Assembly: GCA_020722065.1 (NCBI GenBank)
Contig: DYLK01000009.1
Coordinates: 1 to 64,000, forward strand
Source: Melioribacter roseus
Lineage (GTDB): Bacteria > Bacteroidota > Ignavibacteria > Ignavibacteriales > Melioribacteraceae
Direction of reading: 5' to 3'
DNA: 64,000 nt
Under the pieces are notes generated by a model. It saw only the letters and a program-made list of their open reading frames with translations. It was not told where the DNA came from and made no database searches. Below are positions 59,623 through 64,000 of the stretch, piece by piece. Made by a program: the position numbers and the translations under genes. Position 1 is the first letter of the stretch; every line of letters starts with the position of its first letter.

Positions 59623-60180
59623 ATGAGACACGGTGTTAAAGGTTTTAAATTAGGTCGTACTGCAAGTCATAAAAAAGCAACTTTGCGTATTTTGGCAACG
59701 GCTTTACTTAAACATAAAAAAATTAGAACTACAATTACAAAAGCAAAAGCAACAAGACTTTTTGTTGAACCCATAATTACTAAGGCTAAAACTGATACAG
59801 TTCATTCGCGTAGAATTGTTGCCGCCGATATTCAAGACAGAAAGGTATTGCAAGAACTATTTGGTGAAATTGCCCAAAAAGTTGCTAATAGAAATGGCGG
59901 TTATACTAGAATTGTAAAACTTGGTACACGTCCAGGTGATGCTTCAGAAATGGCTTTTATTGAATTGGTTGATTATAATCTAGGAACACAAGTTTCTGAA
60001 AAACCAAAAAAGCAAAAAGCCGAACCAAAAGATACTTCAACTGTCGAAGATAAAAAAAATGAAGAAATAGTGGAAGCTGAAGTTATTGAAGAATCGGCTC
60101 AGGCAGAAGATAGCAAAGTAAATCCTAAAGTTGAATCTGCTGAAGAAACAACCTCTACTGAAGATAAAAAAGAAAACTAA
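59623..60180 (+). CDS. rplQ: 50S ribosomal protein bL17, with acidic C-terminal tail
   Basis: The L17 core fills residues 1-120 ([19 protein letters not shown], then [18 protein letters not shown]). From about 125 to 185 there is a Glu/Lys/Ala/Ser-rich acidic tail that the usual 120-residue L17 lacks. Tails of this kind occur in Bacteroidota L17. It ends the alpha operon. Confidence 0.97.
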   Translation: MRHGVKGFKLGRTASHKKATLRILATALLKHKKIRTTITKAKATRLFVEPIITKAKTDTVHSRRIVAADIQDRKVLQELFGEIAQKVANRNGGYTRIVKLGTRPGDASEMAFIELVDYNLGTQVSEKPKKQKAEPKDTSTVEDKKNEEIVEAEVIEESAQAEDSKVNPKVESAEETTSTEDKKEN

Positions 60181-60203
60181 TTTTAAGATTAAATTATCTT
60201 TTT

Positions 60204-60235
60204 AAAGAGTAATCCTAAAGGGTTACTCTTTTTTT
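60204..60235 (+). terminator. Terminator ending the ribosomal supercluster
   Basis: A 12-bp stem with one G-T pair (AAAGAGTAATCC with GGGTTACTCTTT) closes the tetraloop TAAA and runs into seven T residues. It lies 23 bp after rplQ and 5 bp before engB. Confidence 0.9.
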
Positions 60236-60240
60236 GTATT

Positions 60241-60819
60241 ATGGAAGTAAAATTCGAAAAATCCGTTCATCTAATCAAACAACTTCCAGAAGTTGGTAAA
60301 CCAGAAATTGTTCTTTGCGGAAGATCGAACGTTGGAAAATCAAGTTTTATTAATTCATTTTTTAATAGAACAAAATTAGCCCAAACCAGCTCGAAACCAG
60401 GCAAAACTCGTTCATTAAATTATTATAATGTTGATGATAAAATTTATATTGTCGATTTACCGGGATATGGTTATGCAAATGTTTCTAAAACTGAAATTAT
60501 TCGTTGGAAAAAGTTAATTGAAGATTATTTTGCTGAAAAAAGAAATTTTTTAGTTGCTTTTCATTTTGTTGATTCGAGAATTGGAATCACTAAACTTGAT
60601 TTTGTGCTCAATTCATTTTTAGTTGGAAACAATATTCCCTATATAATCATTTTATCTAAAATTGATAAACTGAAAATGAGCGAAAAGACAAGCATAAAAA
60701 AAATAGTATTACAACAAATGGAAAATCGCATTTCCCCCGATCAGATTTACGAATATTCTTCAACTAAAGGAAATGGCAAAAAGAAATTGTTAAGTTATTA
60801 TAATTCCTTAATTTATTAA
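60241..60819 (+). CDS. engB: Ribosome biogenesis GTPase EngB (YsxC/YihA)
   Basis: A 192-residue GTPase for 50S assembly. G1 GRSNVGKS is at 27-34, G2 is in KPGKTRSLNYY, G3 is DLPGYGYA, and G4 is SKID in place of the more common TKxD. Since the upstream terminator ends only 5 bp before its ATG, it either relies on read-through or starts from a promoter within the terminator region. Confidence 0.95.
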   Translation: MEVKFEKSVHLIKQLPEVGKPEIVLCGRSNVGKSSFINSFFNRTKLAQTSSKPGKTRSLNYYNVDDKIYIVDLPGYGYANVSKTEIIRWKKLIEDYFAEKRNFLVAFHFVDSRIGITKLDFVLNSFLVGNNIPYIIILSKIDKLKMSEKTSIKKIVLQQMENRISPDQIYEYSSTKGNGKKKLLSYYNSLIY

Positions 60820-60881
60820 TGTATTTATTTAAAAGATTTATTATAATCAACCTTTAAAAAATAGTTTTTAGGCACACTCGA

Positions 60882-62750
60882 TTGAATGATAAAATTAAAA
60901 ACCGAACTTTAGTTTTTATAGTTTTTTTGGTGATTTCTATTCCAATTTTCCTAACTAATAACTTTATAATTGAATTAATTTTGGTTACACTTCAATTAAT
61001 TTACGTAGGTTTAACTATTTTCCTTCGTGATACCTTTCTTTCTGACCCTTCTTTTCGAACAACTAAAGAAAATCTCGACAGAATATCTAAAACTTTTCAA
61101 GAAAATAATAATCAATCTCCATTTGATAGTGATAATTTAGATGAAGGATTTGATCTAGTTGATAAAAATCAAAAGGTGGAAGTTTCGGATCCAGATATAA
61201 ATTCCTATCAAAATGGGAAAATGGTGGATGTTAGTGTAAAAACTCGTGAAGAATATGTAAAGATAATTAGCAAAAGATTTATTCATGACGGAAATAAAGA
61301 TCAAGAATTTAGGCTAGTTCTAGAAAGATTTCTACAAGTTATAAAAGAAAGTCTTGGAGTTTATTCTGCCACTTTTTTTGTATATAATCATCAAGCTAAA
61401 AAAATAATATTAAAAGATTATTACCCAAAAACAGTAGATATCTATCCAATAAAATTTGATTTGGGAAATGATATTGTAAGTAAAATTGTAAAGGAAAAAT
61501 CTCCAAAATTTCTTATAAATATTTCTCAAGTTGTTGAATCTGATAATCTTGTTTATTATAAAAATACTCAAGGAATTAAAAGTTTCTGTGGGGTTCCATT
61601 TGAATTTGATGATGGAACTATTTTCATCCTTGCTGTAGATTCCAAAAATGAAGACCAATTTGGGAACGAATCAATTGTAAATTTGGGAAGGTTTATTCAT
61701 TTAATATATTACTTTATTTATATGTTTAATGAATATAACAATGAAACCAATCTTGAGAAGAAAGTAACAGAATTAAGTAAAATGGTCTCTCACACGCCAA
61801 GTATTTCAAACTATGAGAATGTAAAAAAATATATTGAAGCAAGTATAAAAGGACTACTTGATTGGAATATGATAACACTTTCTTTAATTGATCAACTAAC
61901 AGGGGTAGTAAAAACTGTTTTTATTGATTCAAATAAAGATACTTTGAAATATATTGGCGAAAATTTAGAACTTTCGCAAAAATCAATTGCTGGGACAGTG
62001 CTTATTAATAAAAAAGAAATTTATATACCCGATCTTTCTATTGAAAAAAGATTTAGATTCCGTGAAGGAGAAGATATTCAATTGAGCGGAAGTTTTGTTG
62101 CAATTCCATTAGTTTATGAAAATTCGATTTTTGGTGTTGTTACTTATGAATCGCTTGAAAAAAATAAGTACACAGAAAACGATATTGAATTTGCCAAAAA
62201 TTCCACTAAACTATTATCATTTATGTTGAATGTTTATTTAGTTATCGATTATCTTAAAGAAAGAACAACTCTTGACTATGAAACACTATTCCTTAATAAA
62301 AATGAATTTATTCATCAAGTAAAAAATGCTTTTGCCCGAGATAAATACTCAAATACAATTGGTACAATAGCATTAATTAAAATAGATAGTGTTCAAGAAA
62401 ATTCCCTTTTTGAATCAAGTACTTTGCCCGTTGTTTCTCAAGTTCTTACTAAAATGATTAAAAATTCTACAAAACCGCTTACTCTTATTGGCAGATTAGA
62501 CAGCAAATTATTTGCAATCTATTCATTTAATTTATCAAGTAGCGAAATGTTAATATGGGCTGATCAACTTCGAAGTAATGTTGCAACTTACGAATTCCCA
62601 TTGGACTCAGCTCTGAAAAATCAGACAATTTCAATTGGAATTGCTTCTAATATAAATTATGAAGAATTTGAACAAGTTTATAAAATAGCTGAATTGGCAT
62701 TAAAAAAAGCTTATTCAGAAGGTGGAAATAAAGTTGTGAGAGCAAACTAA
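60882..62750 (+). CDS. Membrane protein with two GAF domains and a degenerate GGDEF domain
   Basis: A 622-residue protein. Two membrane helices lie at about 10-28 and 30-48, then a linker, GAF-like domains at about 140-285 and 310-455, and a C-terminal domain from 465 with the layout of GGDEF proteins (ETLFLNKNEFIHQV for the usual D-LTGL-NR--F, and the terminal ISIGIAS...AELALKKAYSEGGNKV). The active-site motif is lost: RLDSKLFA at 538-545 stands where RxGGDEFA is expected. So diguanylate cyclase activity is unlikely; ligand sensing, GTP or c-di-GMP binding, or a structural role are open. The start is TTG with no strong site. TAATG overlap couples it to deoB. Confidence 0.85.
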   Translation: MNDKIKNRTLVFIVFLVISIPIFLTNNFIIELILVTLQLIYVGLTIFLRDTFLSDPSFRTTKENLDRISKTFQENNNQSPFDSDNLDEGFDLVDKNQKVEVSDPDINSYQNGKMVDVSVKTREEYVKIISKRFIHDGNKDQEFRLVLERFLQVIKESLGVYSATFFVYNHQAKKIILKDYYPKTVDIYPIKFDLGNDIVSKIVKEKSPKFLINISQVVESDNLVYYKNTQGIKSFCGVPFEFDDGTIFILAVDSKNEDQFGNESIVNLGRFIHLIYYFIYMFNEYNNETNLEKKVTELSKMVSHTPSISNYENVKKYIEASIKGLLDWNMITLSLIDQLTGVVKTVFIDSNKDTLKYIGENLELSQKSIAGTVLINKKEIYIPDLSIEKRFRFREGEDIQLSGSFVAIPLVYENSIFGVVTYESLEKNKYTENDIEFAKNSTKLLSFMLNVYLVIDYLKERTTLDYETLFLNKNEFIHQVKNAFARDKYSNTIGTIALIKIDSVQENSLFESSTLPVVSQVLTKMIKNSTKPLTLIGRLDSKLFAIYSFNLSSSEMLIWADQLRSNVATYEFPLDSALKNQTISIGIASNINYEEFEQVYKIAELALKKAYSEGGNKVVRAN

Positions 62751-63913
62751 TGAATAATTTTGTGGTAATAATTTTAGATGGGGTTGGAATCGGAGAATGT
62801 CCTGATTCTTATAAATATTCTGATGAAGGAAGTAACACACTTTCTAATATGGCGGATTTTATTGGTGGATTAAATTTGCCAAATCTTGAAAAATTGGGAC
62901 TTGGAAATATTCATCCAATAAAAGGAATTAATCCAGTAAAAAAACCACTTGCTTCGTTCGGTAAAATGCAAGAAACGGCAGTTGGTAAAGATTCAACTTC
63001 TGGTCATTGGGAAATTAGTGGATTAAATGTTGATATGGATTTTGCTTATTATCCAAACGGTTTCCCCAAAAAAATAATTGATGAATTCATAGAATTAACA
63101 GGAGTTGGTGGAGTTTTGGGCAATAAATCTGCTTCTGGAACCGAAATAATTGCAGAACTTGGCGATGAACACGTTCGAACTAAATTCCCAATTGTTTATA
63201 CATCAGCTGATTCTGTATTCCAAATTGCAGCCCACGAAGATGTGATTCCACTTGGAATGTTATACGAAATTTGTACTATTGCACGAAATGAAATCTTTGT
63301 CGGAAAAGATTCTGTTGGTCGAGTGATTGCCCGTCCATTTGTGGGAACTACTGGGAATTATACTCGCACAACAAACAGACGGGATTTTTCTCTTTTCCCA
63401 CCAAAAGATACAATTCTTGATTACATTCAAAAAGAAGGTTTAGAAACAATTGCGATTGGAAAAATTAATGATTTATTCGCTCATCGTGGAATAACTTTAG
63501 GTATAAAAACGAAATCAAATCTCGAAGGAATTGAACAGATTCTAAAAAACACAGCAAAAAAACAAAAAAGTTTCATCTTTGCCAATTTAGTTGATTTTGA
63601 TGTTTATTATGGACATAGAAATGACCCAGTTGGATTTGCTAAAGCACTTGAAGAATTTGATGAATATTTGCCAAAAATTTTGGAAAATCTCGATGAAACT
63701 GATGCTTTGATTATTACAGCAGATCACGGAAACGACCCAACAACACCAAGCACAGATCATTCCCGTGAATTTGTTCCAATTTTATTTTACCGAAAAGGAA
63801 AGAATGGAATTAATTTAGGAACTCGACAAACTTTTGCAGATGTTGCACAAACAATTGCACATTTTTATAAAATAAACAATGATTTAAATGGAATTAGCTT
63901 TCTTTATGGATAA
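62750..63913 (+). CDS. deoB: Phosphopentomutase
   Basis: A 387-residue Mn2+ enzyme of the alkaline phosphatase superfamily that interconverts (deoxy)ribose 1- and 5-phosphates in nucleoside salvage. Metal ligands are in LDGVGIGECPDS (D10) and TADHGNDPTTPSTDHSREF. The phospho-acceptor region is GKDSTSGHWE at 79-88. No other deo genes are adjacent; instead it is translationally coupled to the GAF/GGDEF-like gene. Confidence 0.96.
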   Translation: MNNFVVIILDGVGIGECPDSYKYSDEGSNTLSNMADFIGGLNLPNLEKLGLGNIHPIKGINPVKKPLASFGKMQETAVGKDSTSGHWEISGLNVDMDFAYYPNGFPKKIIDEFIELTGVGGVLGNKSASGTEIIAELGDEHVRTKFPIVYTSADSVFQIAAHEDVIPLGMLYEICTIARNEIFVGKDSVGRVIARPFVGTTGNYTRTTNRRDFSLFPPKDTILDYIQKEGLETIAIGKINDLFAHRGITLGIKTKSNLEGIEQILKNTAKKQKSFIFANLVDFDVYYGHRNDPVGFAKALEEFDEYLPKILENLDETDALIITADHGNDPTTPSTDHSREFVPILFYRKGKNGINLGTRQTFADVAQTIAHFYKINNDLNGISFLYG

Positions 63914-64000
63914 GAAAAAAAATAACGAACTATCTCAAAAAATTGCCGAAGTTCAAAAAATTCCATTTGAAGTAGCTTTGAAATTGATTGAAGCTAAAGG
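63906..64000 (+). CDS. Start of an unidentified gene, cut by window end
   Basis: An ATG at 63906 inside the last codons of deoB opens a frame of at least 31 residues, beginning MDKKKNNELSQKIAEVQK, with no stop before the window ends. The 8-bp overlap with deoB and the helical, charged composition suggest a real gene. The family cannot be told. Confidence 0.55.
   Translation, partial: MDKKKNNELSQKIAEVQKIPFEVALKLIEAK

Overview
The window is chromosomal DNA from an A+T-rich bacterium, read by eye as about two thirds A+T. The gene set and order fit the Bacteroidota-Chlorobiota group: a complete str-S10-spc-alpha ribosomal supercluster, secY-map-infA-rpmJ with no adk, an F-ATPase cluster that stops at atpG, an L17 with an acidic tail, and a membrane pyrophosphatase. 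Clear GGAG(G) ribosome binding sites, at least ten TTG starts and one near-canonical TTGACA/TATATT promoter are unlike typical Bacteroidia. They suggest a Chlorobiota or Ignavibacteria-like lineage. This placement is inference; no 16S gene is in the window.

Layout. Positions 1-934 hold the front of a secreted protein built of 29-residue repeats (minus strand). Positions 1213-8454 hold a DedA membrane protein, an H+-pumping pyrophosphatase, and a minus-strand recN-hemW-symporter operon. Positions 8677-12304 are a three-gene plus-strand cassette of two SGNH hydrolases and an MBOAT acyltransferase, the classic arrangement for O-acylating an exported glycan. Positions 12370-17968 (minus strand) hold YhcH, a DEAD-box helicase with a basic tail, a secreted MORN/YwqK-repeat protein and asparagine synthetase B. 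Positions 18091-24736 run from two unrecognised genes through a bactofilin into atpI-(small membrane protein)-atpB-E-F-H-A-G. Positions 24785-28408 are ffh-rpsP-khpA-rimM-trmD-rplS. After a terminator comes a divergent MqnA-like protein, then tRNA-Tyr, -Gly, -Thr, rpmG, tRNA-Trp, secE, nusG, rplKAJL, rpoB and rpoC. From 41157 the run continues rpsL-rpsG-fusA-tuf-rpsJ through rplQ at 60180. The tail holds engB, a GAF/degenerate-GGDEF membrane protein, deoB and the start of one more gene.

Most of the window is the translation and transcription core: ribosomal proteins, RNA polymerase subunits, elongation factors, the signal-recognition GTPase, SecE/SecY, methionine aminopeptidase and tRNA/rRNA maturation factors. 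The F0F1 ATPase and the pyrophosphatase are the energy modules, and both read as proton-type from their ion-site residues.

I see no phage, insertion sequence, CRISPR array or defence island. The least ordinary items are a tRNA-Gln gene embedded inside the spc operon between rplR and rpsE, a 12-bp perfect hairpin between rplL and rpoB, the SGNH-SGNH-MBOAT cassette, the membrane GAF-GAF protein with a ruined GGDEF motif, and the two secreted repeat proteins. I found no clear previously undescribed system.
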